64,000 nucleotides of DNA from JBFMEX01 sp040752215 (GCA_040752215.1 JBFMEX010000014.1:58060-122059), one strand, 5' to 3'; shown: positions 37,343-46,125, counted from the first letter of the stretch. Made by a program: numbers and translations. Notes: generated by a model not told the origin, from the letters alone.

Positions 37343-37681
37343 ATGGCGCTCGAGTTCGAGGGTCAGACGATCGAGACCACGGCCAACGGCTTTCTCGTGG
37401 ACCAGACCCAGTGGTCCGAGGCGCTCGCCAACCACATGGCGGCGCTCGAGGGCATCACGCTGACCGACAAGCACTGGGACCTCATCAGGTACCTGCGCGA
37501 GGAGTACTTCGACAACAACGGCACCCAGCCGAACACGCGCCACATCGTCAAGGCGATGTCGGAGGCGTGGGGCCGGGACGTGTCGCAGAAGGACGTCTAC
37601 GACCTCTTCCCGCTCGATCCCTCCAAGCAGGGTGGCCGCATCGCCGGCCTGCCGGAGAGCCGCCGCAAGGGCGGCTACTGA
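37343..37681 (+). CDS. DsrC-like protein lacking both cysteines (RspA-like)
   Basis: A 112 aa protein close in length and fold to DsrC (DQTQWSEALANHMAALEGIT; DKHWDLIRYLREEYFDNNG). Its arm reads KQGGRIAGLPESRRKGGY, so both redox cysteines are replaced and no Cys remains anywhere in the protein. DsrC homologues without both cysteines have been called RspA and are suspected to be regulatory. The gene has a good AGGGAG site and follows the one-cysteine paralogue by 46 bases. Confidence 0.85.
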   Translation: MALEFEGQTIETTANGFLVDQTQWSEALANHMAALEGITLTDKHWDLIRYLREEYFDNNGTQPNTRHIVKAMSEAWGRDVSQKDVYDLFPLDPSKQGGRIAGLPESRRKGGY

Positions 37682-37725
37682 GCGCCGGAGATACCGCCGC
37701 GAGAACACAATTCGGGAGACATGCG

Positions 37726-38370
37726 ATGAGCGAGACAACCCCGCGCTTTGCGGCGGTGACAAAGGCCATCGACGCCGCCAACGCCGACGACCCGCGCCAG
37801 ACGGTGGTCGGCGGCACCCCTCGGCCCTTCGAGGTGGTCTACTCGGAGCGCATGAGCGCGCGCCTCACGTCGATGTATCCGGATGCCTCCGAGCTGTTGC
37901 GCATCGCGGCTCGCGCCCAGCACATCCGCCGCTTCGACATTCCGCGCAACCGCTATGCCGAGGGCCGCGACGGCTACAACCAGTGGCGCAAGGCTTGTCG
38001 CGAGCATCACGGCGAACTCGTCACCCGGCTGATGCGGGACGCGGGCTACGGTGACGACGACATCTCTCACGTCGTCGCCATCGTCAAGAAGGAGCAGCTG
38101 AAGAAGGACCGCGACTCGCAGGCATTGGAGAACGTCGTCGACGTCGTGTTCCTCGAACACTATCTCGACGAGTTCCTGGCCAAGTACGCGGCCTACGACG
38201 ATGACAAGATCGTCGATATCCTCGGCAAGACGCTGCGCAAGATGTCGCCCAAGGGGCACGCCGCCGCGCTCGCCCTGCCAATGCCCGAGCGCACGCGCCG
38301 CCTGGTCGAGGCCGCCGTCGCCCGCGAGGCGGACACGCTCGCCAAGCTCGCCAAGGTGGCGGTGGATTAG
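37726..38370 (+). CDS. DUF4202 family protein
   Basis: The 214 aa soluble protein matches the DUF4202 pattern: AIDAANADDPRQTVVGG (about 13), FEVVYSERMSARL (about 34) and the hallmark RIAARAQHIRRFDIPRNRYA (about 60). A helical remainder with HHGELVTRLM follows. The conserved HIRR/H...E residues suggest an HD-like metal site, but the family has no established activity. It is the last gene of the dsr-direction cluster (44 bases after the DsrC-like gene), and DUF4202 genes are known to occur beside sulfur-metabolism genes. Confidence 0.75.
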   Translation: MSETTPRFAAVTKAIDAANADDPRQTVVGGTPRPFEVVYSERMSARLTSMYPDASELLRIAARAQHIRRFDIPRNRYAEGRDGYNQWRKACREHHGELVTRLMRDAGYGDDDISHVVAIVKKEQLKKDRDSQALENVVDVVFLEHYLDEFLAKYAAYDDDKIVDILGKTLRKMSPKGHAAALALPMPERTRRLVEAAVAREADTLAKLAKVAVD

Positions 38371-38460
38371 GGCGCAGATGACGGGCGTGGGAATTTGCCG
38401 GCGCGCGAACGCTTCGGACTATGTCCAGCGGCGCACGGAGCGCCGGTATTGATTTTCCTG

Positions 38461-38501
38461 GCGCGTGGCGACTCTCGTTCCGAGAGCCGGCCGCCACGCG
38501 C
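38461..38501. repeat. Large perfect inverted repeat at the end of the dsr cluster
   Basis: GCGCGTGGCG (38461-38470) pairs with CGCCACGCGC (38492-38501), and an inner CTCTCG/CGAGAG stem (38472-38477, 38481-38486) stacks on it. It lies between the convergent ends of the DUF4202 gene and iorB. No T-run follows on either strand, so it may block transcription from both sides or protect 3' ends. Confidence 0.6.
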
Positions 38502-38540
38502 GGCCAGAGGCGGCGCAGGCCGAATTTTCGCCCGAGTGCA

Positions 38541-40736
38541 TTATCCCTTCGCATACCTTTGCCGCGTGAACGGCAGCGCCAATGTCCTTACGCCGGTCGC
38601 CGCCAGCAGCGCGTTGGCGACGGCAGGCGCGATTGGGGGGACACCCGGTTCGCCGACGCCGGTCGGGGGCTCGGTCGAGGCGATGATGTGCACCTCGATC
38701 GTCGGCATGTCGGAAATCCGCATCGGCTCGTAGTCGTGGAAGTTCGACTGCTCGACTACGCCGTCCTTTAACGTGATGGCGTCGCGCAGCGCGTGGCCCA
38801 ATCCATAGCCGATGCCGCCCTCCATCTGCGCGGCGATGTTGTCGGGGTTGACCGCGATGCCGCAATCGACCGCGCATACCACCCGCTCCACCTTGAACCC
38901 GCCCTTCCCGTCGAGGCGCACCTCGGCCACCTGGGCGACGAAAGAGTTGAAGCTCTCGTGAACGGCGACGCCGCGCGCGATGCCGTCGGGGGACGGCTCG
39001 GCCCAGCCTGCCATCTGGGCGGCGCGCTCCAGCACGCGCCTATGGCGCGGATGCTTGGCGAGCAGCGACAGGCGCAGCGCGACGGGATCCTGTCCGGTCT
39101 CGCGTGCGATGATGTCGAGCATATGCTCGGTCGCGTGCGCGGTGTGGCTCGAGCCGACCGAGCGCCACCACAGGATCGGCACGCCGGTCGTCTGGGTCGC
39201 CAGCTCGACCTCGAGGTTGGGGATCGCGTAGGGCAGCGTGCTCGCACCCTCGACGGAGGTCGTGTCGACCCCGTCCTTCACCATCTGCGGCGCCATCGGC
39301 GTGCCGGTCATGATGGACTGGCCGGCGATGCGGTTGCGCCAGGCGACGATTTTCCCGCTGCCGTCGAGGCCCACCTCGATGCGGTGCCTGTACGCGGGTC
39401 GATAGTAGCCGCCGCGAATGTCGTCCTCGCGCGTCCACATGACCTTGATCGGAACCGGTTTGGCGTAGGCCCTGGCGATGTGCGCGGCCTCGGCCACGAA
39501 CGGCGAGCCGAACGTGGCGCGCCGGCCGAACGAGCCGCCGGCCCACAGCGTATTGACCTCGACCTCCTCCGGCCGAAGGCCGAGGATCGCCGCGGCGACC
39601 GCCTGGTCCATGGTCTGGATCTGCGAGCCGAGCCACAGCGTCGCTTTCGCGCCGTCGAAGCGGATGACGACGTCGAGCGGCTCCATCGGCGCGTGGGCGA
39701 GGTAAGGGAACTCGAAGTCTGCCTTGATCACCTTGGCGGCGCCGGCGAGCGCCTTCCCTGCGTCGCCATCCTTGCGCGCCACTGTGCCCGGCCTGTCGAG
39801 CAGCGCCGAGAGCTCGGTCATGAGTTCCGGCGTGCCGCGCCTTTCCGCCGCGCTCTCGTCCCACTCGATCCGCAATGCGTCACGGGCCTTCAGCGCCGGC
39901 CACGTGGACGTAGCGAGCACGGCCACGCCTTCCGGGATCGTCAGCACGTCGACGACGCCCTTGATCGCCTTCGCCGCCGCGGCGTCGACTCGCGCGACCC
40001 TTCCGCCGAAGCGGGGCGGGCGCTGGACGACGGCGACCACCATGCCCTCCTGCTGGACGTCGAGGGTGAAGATCGGCCGACCTTCGGTCTTGGCCACGCT
40101 ATCGACGCGCTGGAACCGCTTGCCGATATGGACGAAGTCCTTCGACTGCTTCAGCGCAGGCTCGGCCGGCACGCTCTGCTCGGCCGCGGCGGAGGCCATC
40201 TCCCCGAGCGTCGCCGACTTGCCCGAGACATGGGCCAGGCGTCCTTGCTGGACCGTGATCTCGGCGGCCGGCACGCCCCACGCCTTGGCGGCGGCGGCGA
40301 CAAGCATCGCGCGGGCCGTGGCGCCCGCCTTGCGATACTGCAAGAACGAGTTGGCGATCGCGGTCGAGCCGCCGGTGCCCTGCATCGGTCCCCACAGCAG
40401 GTTGTTGTAGCGCGTGGCATCGGCGGGGGCGAACTCGGTCAGGACCTGCTCCCAGCGGGCGTCGAGCTCTTCGGCGACAAGGGTGGCGAGCCCGGTCGCG
40501 GATCCTTGACCCTTGTCGAGGTGCTTGACGACGACGGTGACGGTGTCGTCGGGCGCGATAATGAGAAACGGGTTGGGCGCGAAGCCTCGGCCGGATGCAG
40601 CGGCGGCATCGGCGCCGGACGGCAGGGGCAGCGGCGCGAGCGCGAGCACGAGGCCGCTGCCGGCGATCTTCAGGAACGTGCGCCGCGTGGTCGCGTCGGC
40701 CGGCTCGGTGGGTAGGGCATACCTGTCGCTCCGCAT
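38541..40736 (-). CDS. iorB: Molybdenum hydroxylase large subunit (isoquinoline 1-oxidoreductase beta type)
   Basis: A 731 aa xanthine-oxidase-family molybdopterin subunit with a Tat signal (TRRTFLKIAGSGLVLALAPL). The cofactor-binding stretches GPMQGTGGSTAIANSF and WAGGSFGRRATFGSPF are present, and the catalytic Glu lies in GVGEPGVPPIAPAV (about 695). IorB-type enzymes hydroxylate N-heterocycles or aldehydes in the periplasm. The [2Fe-2S] partner gene precedes it by 3 bases. Substrate unknown. Confidence 0.85.
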   Translation of the reverse strand: MRSDRYALPTEPADATTRRTFLKIAGSGLVLALAPLPLPSGADAAAASGRGFAPNPFLIIAPDDTVTVVVKHLDKGQGSATGLATLVAEELDARWEQVLTEFAPADATRYNNLLWGPMQGTGGSTAIANSFLQYRKAGATARAMLVAAAAKAWGVPAAEITVQQGRLAHVSGKSATLGEMASAAAEQSVPAEPALKQSKDFVHIGKRFQRVDSVAKTEGRPIFTLDVQQEGMVVAVVQRPPRFGGRVARVDAAAAKAIKGVVDVLTIPEGVAVLATSTWPALKARDALRIEWDESAAERRGTPELMTELSALLDRPGTVARKDGDAGKALAGAAKVIKADFEFPYLAHAPMEPLDVVIRFDGAKATLWLGSQIQTMDQAVAAAILGLRPEEVEVNTLWAGGSFGRRATFGSPFVAEAAHIARAYAKPVPIKVMWTREDDIRGGYYRPAYRHRIEVGLDGSGKIVAWRNRIAGQSIMTGTPMAPQMVKDGVDTTSVEGASTLPYAIPNLEVELATQTTGVPILWWRSVGSSHTAHATEHMLDIIARETGQDPVALRLSLLAKHPRHRRVLERAAQMAGWAEPSPDGIARGVAVHESFNSFVAQVAEVRLDGKGGFKVERVVCAVDCGIAVNPDNIAAQMEGGIGYGLGHALRDAITLKDGVVEQSNFHDYEPMRISDMPTIEVHIIASTEPPTGVGEPGVPPIAPAVANALLAATGVRTLALPFTRQRYAKG

Positions 40737-40739
40737 GGC

Positions 40740-41201
40740 TCAGCCTCCCAGGATCTCGGCGGCGCGGTGGATGCCGGCGCGGATGCGGTGATAGGTGGCG
40801 CAGCGGCAGACGTTGCCTTCCATCGCGCTGTCAATGTCGGCGTCGGTCGGCTCCGGCTTGCTCTCGAGCAGGGCGGTCGCGGCCATGATCTGGCCCGACT
40901 GGCAATAGCCGCACTGCACCACATCCAGCTCGCGCCAGGCCTGCCGTACTGCATCCGCCGTCTTGCCCTTCAGGCCCTCGATGGTGGTGATCTCCTTGCC
41001 GGCGGCGTCGGCGAGGCTGGTGATGCAGGAGCGCGTCGGGGCGCCGTCGAGGTAGATGGTACAGGTGCCGCACAGTCCCATGCCGCAGCCGAATTTGGAG
41101 CCGGTCAGCCGCAGCTCGTCACGCAGCACCCAGAGCAGCGGCGTATCGCCGTCGGCGGCAATTTCGCGCCGCGCTCCGTTGACGGTGATGGATTTGGTCA
41201 T
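40740..41201 (-). CDS. iorA: Molybdenum hydroxylase [2Fe-2S] subunit (isoquinoline 1-oxidoreductase alpha type)
   Basis: The 153 aa protein carries two [2Fe-2S] clusters: a plant-ferredoxin type (KFGCGMGLCGTCTIYLDG, about 38) and a helical one (QCGYCQSGQIM, about 98, with GNVCRCATYHRI, about 132). It delivers electrons from the molybdenum subunit; there is no medium FAD subunit, as usual for Ior. It starts at ATG 41201 and is the first gene of the pair. Confidence 0.87.
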   Translation of the reverse strand: MTKSITVNGARREIAADGDTPLLWVLRDELRLTGSKFGCGMGLCGTCTIYLDGAPTRSCITSLADAAGKEITTIEGLKGKTADAVRQAWRELDVVQCGYCQSGQIMAATALLESKPEPTDADIDSAMEGNVCRCATYHRIRAGIHRAAEILGG

Positions 41202-41327
41202 GACGCATTCCTCGGTTGCACGAGGGGGGCAAGCGCCCACGCCCCGGGGCCCGCGGCGAGCGGGGCGCCGGCTCATGTGACCATATAGGGTCCCGTTCCG
41301 CGCCGGCGCAATGCCCGGCGGCCACAC

Positions 41328-41945
41328 TCAGCGATCGAGCAGGCGGGCGATCTTTTTCCTTCGCACGTCCTCGCTCTCCTCGAACGTCATGGTCGAGGCG
41401 AGGGCTCCGCTGCGGTCCATCAGGTACACGCTGGCGGTGTGGTTCATCGTATAGTCGCCGTCCTTGCCCGGCACCTTCTCGGCATAAGCGCGATAAAGCT
41501 TCCTCACGGCGTCGGTCTCGGCCTCGGTTCCGGTCAGACCAATGATGCGCTTATCGAAGGCGGAAAGATAGCGGGCGAGGTGCTCGGGCGTGTCGCGGGC
41601 GGGATCGACGGTGATGAAAAGGGCCGCCAGCTGGTCGGCCTTGGGGCCTAGCTCGGCGAGATGATTGGTGACCTCGAGCAGCGTCGTCGGGCAGATGTCC
41701 GGACAGTGGGTGAAGCCGAAGAAGACGAGATGCGGCCGGCCGGCAAGGCTGTCGCTCGAAAAGCGCTTGCCGTCGTGGCTCGTCAGGGTGAAGGGGCCGC
41801 CGATGCGGGCGGCGCCCGGCAATGTGGTGTTGTGTGCGGACCGCCGGAGCTCGCCGAGCAGCACCGCGGCGCCGATCACGGCCGCAATTGCGGCCGCGAT
41901 CCAGGCATAGCGGCGAACGCTGGCGAGTGGGCTAGTGCTTGCCAT
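41328..41945 (-). CDS. SCO1/SenC family copper protein
   Basis: This 205 aa protein is membrane-anchored by an N-terminal helix (YAWIAAAIAAVIGAAVLLG) with a periplasmic thioredoxin-like domain. The copper site CPDIC (in GFTHCPDICPTTLLEV, about 80) and the distal His in YTMNHTASVYL (about 168) are intact. It serves assembly of the CuA site of cytochrome oxidase or related copper enzymes. Its start overlaps the PCuAC stop by 14 bases. Confidence 0.9.
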   Translation of the reverse strand: MASTSPLASVRRYAWIAAAIAAVIGAAVLLGELRRSAHNTTLPGAARIGGPFTLTSHDGKRFSSDSLAGRPHLVFFGFTHCPDICPTTLLEVTNHLAELGPKADQLAALFITVDPARDTPEHLARYLSAFDKRIIGLTGTEAETDAVRKLYRAYAEKVPGKDGDYTMNHTASVYLMDRSGALASTMTFEESEDVRRKKIARLLDR

Positions 41946-42459
41946 GGTGACCCATGCCTCCTGCGTCCACCTTTCCGGCGGGATCGCTCGCCGACTTGGC
42001 GCCGAGCGGGGCGACCTTGTACTCGACGTCGACCGTGCCGGCCTTCTCGAACTTCAGCTGACCCTTGACCGGCGTGCCGATTGCCGGCGGCGTGGTCAGC
42101 TCAATGAACATCACGTGGAAGCTGCCGGGCTTCAGCTCGACGGTCTCGCCCGGCTTGATCTCGAGCCCTTTGGCCAGCTCGCGCATCTTCATGATGCCGC
42201 CGTCCATGGTCATCTCGTGCACCTCGAGCCGCTTGGAGATGGTCGCGCTGCCGCCGAGCAGGCGGTCGGCCTCCTTGCCGGTGTTGGTGATGGTCATGAA
42301 GCCGCCGGCGACGGCGGCCCCCGGCGGCGTGACGCGCGTCCACGGCTCGCCGATTTTCAAATCGCCGGCCTTGTAGTCGCCGGCGAGCGATGCGGTTGCG
42401 GTGATGAGGGTCGCCGCAACTTGCAGCGCGGCACTCGCGCGGATCGGGGTGATCTTCAT
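41932..42459 (-). CDS. Periplasmic copper chaperone PCu(A)C
   Basis: The 175 aa secreted chaperone (signal peptide to about residue 27, ATLITATASLAG) has the copper motif H-x-M ... M-x-M ... H-x-M: EVHEMTMDGGIMKMRE (about 82) and GSFHVMFIEL (about 116). A His-rich tail (GGMGHHGKH) adds metal ligands. It loads Cu(I) onto oxidase CuA sites together with SCO, which overlaps its 3' end. Confidence 0.9.
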   Translation of the reverse strand: MKITPIRASAALQVAATLITATASLAGDYKAGDLKIGEPWTRVTPPGAAVAGGFMTITNTGKEADRLLGGSATISKRLEVHEMTMDGGIMKMRELAKGLEIKPGETVELKPGSFHVMFIELTTPPAIGTPVKGQLKFEKAGTVDVEYKVAPLGAKSASDPAGKVDAGGMGHHGKH

Positions 42460-42482
42460 GGGGCGGCTCCTTTGGTCAGGGA

Positions 42483-42635
42483 CTATAGCGGGTTCGATGG
42501 GCGGAGACAGCAAACGTGGGCGTCCGTGTGCTGGGCGCGGGCGGCGGTGGCGAATGCGGCGGCGGCGAGCGACAGGGCGAGCGCGAACGCGATCTCGCCG
42601 GCGCGCCGGCGCGCGCGAAGCAAAGTGGTGGTCAT
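42483..42635 (-). CDS. Small secreted His/Cys peptide upstream of PCuAC
   Basis: This 50-residue open frame is well placed between the DUF2946-like gene and PCuAC. It starts at ATG 42635 behind GGAAGGA. It has a signal-peptide-like core (AGEIAFALALSLAAAAFATA, then AARAQ), and the short mature part contains HTDAHVCCLRPSN. The His/Cys content and copper-gene neighbours suggest a metal-binding peptide. Its reality is judged only on the ribosome-binding site, the signal and the position. Confidence 0.55.
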   Translation of the reverse strand: MTTTLLRARRRAGEIAFALALSLAAAAFATAARAQHTDAHVCCLRPSNPL

Positions 42636-42725
42636 TGGAACGTCCTTCCAGTCTTCGGATCAGCGAGCGTGGCGAAGCGGACGTGGTGGGCTCCACCACA
42701 CGGGCGCTCGGCACGCGGATTCGGA

Positions 42726-43130
42726 TCAGAGCAGGCTGGAGAGAGGCGGGCCGCGGCTCTTCTCGGCGCGGATTTCCGGCCGGGCCGCGCAATCTGCACG
42801 CGCCGGCGGCGAGGGCCCGGCGATCTCGAGGCGCAGCAGCGCGAGCAAGGTCGAAGCTGGTGACGCGAGAGCGAGAGGAGCGAGCGCCGAGCATAGCGGA
42901 CAGTCGCTGCCCGCGCGCGTCTCGGAGGGCTCGGTGACCGGGGCGCTCGTGTCGGCGCTCCGCGCCGGACCGCACCAGGCGTGGGCGATGGTGCGGATCA
43001 GCGAGGCCTCGCCTTCGGCGGCGGAGGCCGCAGAGACCTGCAACGAGAACAGGACCACATGCAGCAGCGCGCCGACGAGCCCGAGGCTCGCGGCGAGGCG
43101 ACGGACAGGCCCGCGTCTCAGCTGATGCAT
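42726..43130 (-). CDS. DUF2946-like membrane-associated protein
   Basis: A 134 aa protein with an N-terminal hydrophobic segment (LAASLGLVGALLHVVLFSLQ) and a CPLC motif (SDCPLCSALAPLALASP, about 75). The C-terminal Pro-rich tail includes CAARPEIRAEKSRG. DUF2946 proteins share this layout and often accompany copper genes, as here (50-aa peptide, PCuAC, SCO downstream). ATG 43130 is chosen. Function unknown. Confidence 0.6.
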   Translation of the reverse strand: MHQLRRGPVRRLAASLGLVGALLHVVLFSLQVSAASAAEGEASLIRTIAHAWCGPARSADTSAPVTEPSETRAGSDCPLCSALAPLALASPASTLLALLRLEIAGPSPPARADCAARPEIRAEKSRGPPLSSLL

Positions 43131-43165
43131 GAGAATGAGCCTACAGCAGTCGCGATCCGCCGCAA

Positions 43166-44134
43166 TTACCGATTTGTCGCGGGCGGAGGACGCTCGTTCG
43201 TTGTGGCCGGATCGCAGTACGCGAACGCCCGGATCAGCCAGTGGGCGATCGCCTGCGGGCCCGGCACCCAGAGCCCCTCCGGGTGGGTGCCGTCCAGCAT
43301 CGACCCGACCTCGGCGCGCGTGAGCCAGCGGGCGTGGGCGATCTCGGTCGGATCGACGATGAGCTCGGCGGGCCGCGCGCGGGCCAGACAGCCGAGCATC
43401 AGCGAATGCGGGAACGGCCAGGGCTGGGCGGAATGGAAGCCTACGTCCACTACCTCGAGCCCGACCTCCTCGCGCGTCTCGCGCCGGACAGCGGCGGCAA
43501 TGTCCTCGCCCGGCTCGACGAAGCCGGCGAGCGTCGAGTACATGCGCTCGGGAAACCGCGGCTCGTGCGCCAGCACGCAGCGCTCGCCGTCGCTGACCAG
43601 CATGATGACGACGGGATCGAGGCGCGGGAACGTGACATGCCCGCAGGCCGTGCAGGCGCGCTTCCAGCCGCCGTCTGTGGGTCGGGTCGGGGCCCCGCAG
43701 CGCCCGCAGCAGCGGTTGTCCTCGTGCCAGTGAAAGAGTGCCTTGGCCTGACCGGCGAGCGAGAGCTCGTCGGATGGCATCACGCCCTGGGTCGCGAGCG
43801 AGCGCAGGTCGACCGCTGGCGTGAGCACGCCGAGGACGCGCTCGGCCTCGGGTCCGCAAAGCGACAGGGCGAAGCGCCCGGCACCGCAAGGCCGCTCGAC
43901 GCCGAGAAACAGGGCGTGTTCCAGGGCCTCACCCAGCACCGCCAACTCTGTTGGCGAGTGCCAGGCGAGCCGGGTCACCGTTCGATCCGGGTTCGAGCGA
44001 ATCACCGGCTTGCCGTCGACCAGCACCATGAAGCGCGCCTCGCCGGCGTGACGCAGGCGATCCAGCAATGCGGCGTCGCCGCGCCGATGGGCGAGACGAT
44101 CGAGCAGGGTGGCGGCGCCGAGGGTCGGGTGCAT
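43166..44134 (-). CDS. nudC: NADH pyrophosphatase / NAD-capped RNA hydrolase
   Basis: The 322 aa Nudix hydrolase has a central zinc ribbon (CCGRCGAPTRPTDGGWKRAC, then TACG, about 141). The Nudix box GFVEPGEDIAAAVRRETREE (about 205) and the downstream SQPWPFPHSLM typical of NudC are present. It cleaves NADH and removes NAD caps from RNA. It is divergent from the GNAT-deacetylase gene. Confidence 0.9.
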   Translation of the reverse strand: MHPTLGAATLLDRLAHRRGDAALLDRLRHAGEARFMVLVDGKPVIRSNPDRTVTRLAWHSPTELAVLGEALEHALFLGVERPCGAGRFALSLCGPEAERVLGVLTPAVDLRSLATQGVMPSDELSLAGQAKALFHWHEDNRCCGRCGAPTRPTDGGWKRACTACGHVTFPRLDPVVIMLVSDGERCVLAHEPRFPERMYSTLAGFVEPGEDIAAAVRRETREEVGLEVVDVGFHSAQPWPFPHSLMLGCLARARPAELIVDPTEIAHARWLTRAEVGSMLDGTHPEGLWVPGPQAIAHWLIRAFAYCDPATTNERPPPATNR

Positions 44135-44248
44135 GGTAAGGGCTCAGTGTGGATCGGTCGGGAGGGCGCGGCCTTCGGATGGCGCGAACGGCAGAGGTCT
44201 CTTAGAAGATGTTGTCGATGCTGTCGCCTCACTTCACGAGAATTCGCC

Positions 44249-45982
44249 ATGATCCGGTTTCGACGTATCCACGATCTGAGTGCCGAGGGCGATCGGCTGG
44301 CGTTCGACGAGGCGCGGTATCTGTTCCGGGAGGCATTCCCGCACGAGCCGGAGGCGATCGAGCGCATCGAGCGCTTGGTTAGGAAGCGCGGCGAGATTGG
44401 CTTCGAGCCTTTGCTGTTGCTGAGCGAGGATCGCCGCGCGCGGGTCACGGGGTTGAGCTTCGTATTCTATTTCTCCGCGATTCGCTTCGGCTACCTCCAG
44501 TACATCGCGTCCGATCCCAAGCGCTCGGCCCGCGGCATCGGCGGCGCGCTCTACGAGGCGACGCGCGAGCTGTTGATCGCCAAACGCGCTCTCGGCCTAT
44601 TTCTCGACGTTCCGCCCGACGACCCCGCCAAGCTCGACGATCAAGCCCGCTTGCAGGTCAACCGTGCGCGCATACGGTTCTACGAGCGCTACGGCGTGCG
44701 CGTGATCGAGGGCTCGGACTGGGACCGCAAGCCCAATCCGCGCAACGCCCACTGCCTCACGATGCTGATGTACGATCCGCTGGGTCGGGGTCCGCGTCTC
44801 GATCGGGCGGACGCGCGCCGGGCCATGCGCCGGATCCTCGAGGCGCAATACGGCTATTCGCCACGCGACCCATTCGTGCTCGGCATCGCGCGCTCGCTTC
44901 GCGACGACCCTGTGCGGCTGCGCGCCCGTCGGGAGCGTCCCGGCGCGGCGGCATCCCACAAACACTCCTCGCGCATTCGGCCGATCAAGATCGTCGTCAG
45001 CGAAGGACATCAGATCCATCACCTCAAGGAGAAGGGGTACGTCGAGCGGCCGGTGCGCGTGCGCCAGATTTTGAAGGGGCTCGAGGGCGTGCCGACCGAG
45101 CGGGTGCCGGCGAGGCATTACCCCGACCGACACGTCCTGGCGGTGCACGATCCGCGGCTCGTGGCGTATCTCAGAGCCGTCTGCGCGCGCCTCGGCCCGA
45201 AGGCGATCGTCTATCCCGAGGTGTTTCCGATCCGCCGGCCCGAGCGTGCGCCCAAGGCGCTCGAGGATCGCGCCGGCTACTTCTGCGCCGACACGTTCAC
45301 TCCGCTTACTGCCAATGCTTATACGGCCGCGCGCCAGGCAGTCGACGTCGCGTTGACGGCGGCGGAGATCGTGCGCGACGGCGAGCGCTTCGCCTATGCA
45401 CTGACCCGGCCACCCGGGCACCATGCGGAGCGACGCATCTACGGTGGCTTCTGCTACCTCGACAACTCGGCGATCGCGGCCCATTTTCTATCCGAGCGCG
45501 GTCGCGTCGCCCTGCTCGATATCGACTACCATCACGGCAACGGCGCGCAAGACATCTTCTACGGCCGCAGCGACGTGCTGACGCTCTCCATTCACGGGCA
45601 TCCCTCGCATGCCTACCCGAACTTCTCCGGCTACGCGGACGAGCGCGGGGAAGGCACAGGTCTTGGCTACAACCGTAACTGGCCGCTGGAGCCGCCGGTC
45701 GACGACGATCGCTATATGCGAGTGCTCGGTGAGGCGCTGGCGGCCGTCGGCAGGTTCCGGCCGCGCTACCTCGTGGTGTCGGTCGGCTTCGACATCATGA
45801 GGGGCGATCCGACCGGCTCGTTCGCAATATCGACCTCGGGCCTGCGCAGGATAGCCGAGGCGATTGCCGCCCTCGACCTGCCGACCCTATTCGTGCAGGA
45901 GGGCGGCTATGCGGTGCGCAACCTCAGGGTCGGCGCCAACGCCTTTTTCGGGACGTTGGCGCAACGCTGGTTTGGTGACTGA
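44249..45982 (+). CDS. GNAT acetyltransferase - histone deacetylase family fusion
   Basis: A 577 aa bifunctional-looking protein. The N-terminal 200 residues look like a GNAT N-acetyltransferase (QYIASDPKRSARGIGGALYE, about 87). A linker follows, then a class II-type histone deacetylase/acetylpolyamine amidohydrolase domain (about 250-575). The deacetylase keeps the active-site His pair in TRPPGHHAERR (about 385), the zinc Asp/His in LLDIDYHHGNGAQD (about 424) and a later Asp in VSVGFDIMRGDPTG (about 513). It may set and remove the same acetyl mark on a polyamine or lysine. ATG 44249 is chosen. Confidence 0.78.
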   Translation: MIRFRRIHDLSAEGDRLAFDEARYLFREAFPHEPEAIERIERLVRKRGEIGFEPLLLLSEDRRARVTGLSFVFYFSAIRFGYLQYIASDPKRSARGIGGALYEATRELLIAKRALGLFLDVPPDDPAKLDDQARLQVNRARIRFYERYGVRVIEGSDWDRKPNPRNAHCLTMLMYDPLGRGPRLDRADARRAMRRILEAQYGYSPRDPFVLGIARSLRDDPVRLRARRERPGAAASHKHSSRIRPIKIVVSEGHQIHHLKEKGYVERPVRVRQILKGLEGVPTERVPARHYPDRHVLAVHDPRLVAYLRAVCARLGPKAIVYPEVFPIRRPERAPKALEDRAGYFCADTFTPLTANAYTAARQAVDVALTAAEIVRDGERFAYALTRPPGHHAERRIYGGFCYLDNSAIAAHFLSERGRVALLDIDYHHGNGAQDIFYGRSDVLTLSIHGHPSHAYPNFSGYADERGEGTGLGYNRNWPLEPPVDDDRYMRVLGEALAAVGRFRPRYLVVSVGFDIMRGDPTGSFAISTSGLRRIAEAIAALDLPTLFVQEGGYAVRNLRVGANAFFGTLAQRWFGD

Positions 45983-46029
45983 GGCGGCGCCGCGTGCTTG
46001 CATCCCCGGCTCCGAGCCGGCATAGTCCC

Positions 46030-46125
46030 GCCGGGCTGGCGGCGGACGTGTCCCTCGCCAACCGGGTCAGGTCGGGAACGAAGCAGCCCTAACGATCAGG
46101 CCACGGGTCGTTCGCCAGCCTTGTC
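46030..46125 (+). ncRNA. ffs: Signal recognition particle RNA (4.5S type)
   Basis: The domain IV core GGTCAGGTCGGGAACGAAGC followed by AGCC (about 46064-46087) matches the bacterial SRP RNA loop with its asymmetric AGCAGCC internal loop and GGAA tetraloop. The outer stem GGCTGGCG (46034-46041) pairs with CGCCAGCC (46113-46120). It lies directly upstream of dnaX, the usual place in alphaproteobacteria. Exact ends are estimates. Confidence 0.9.
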
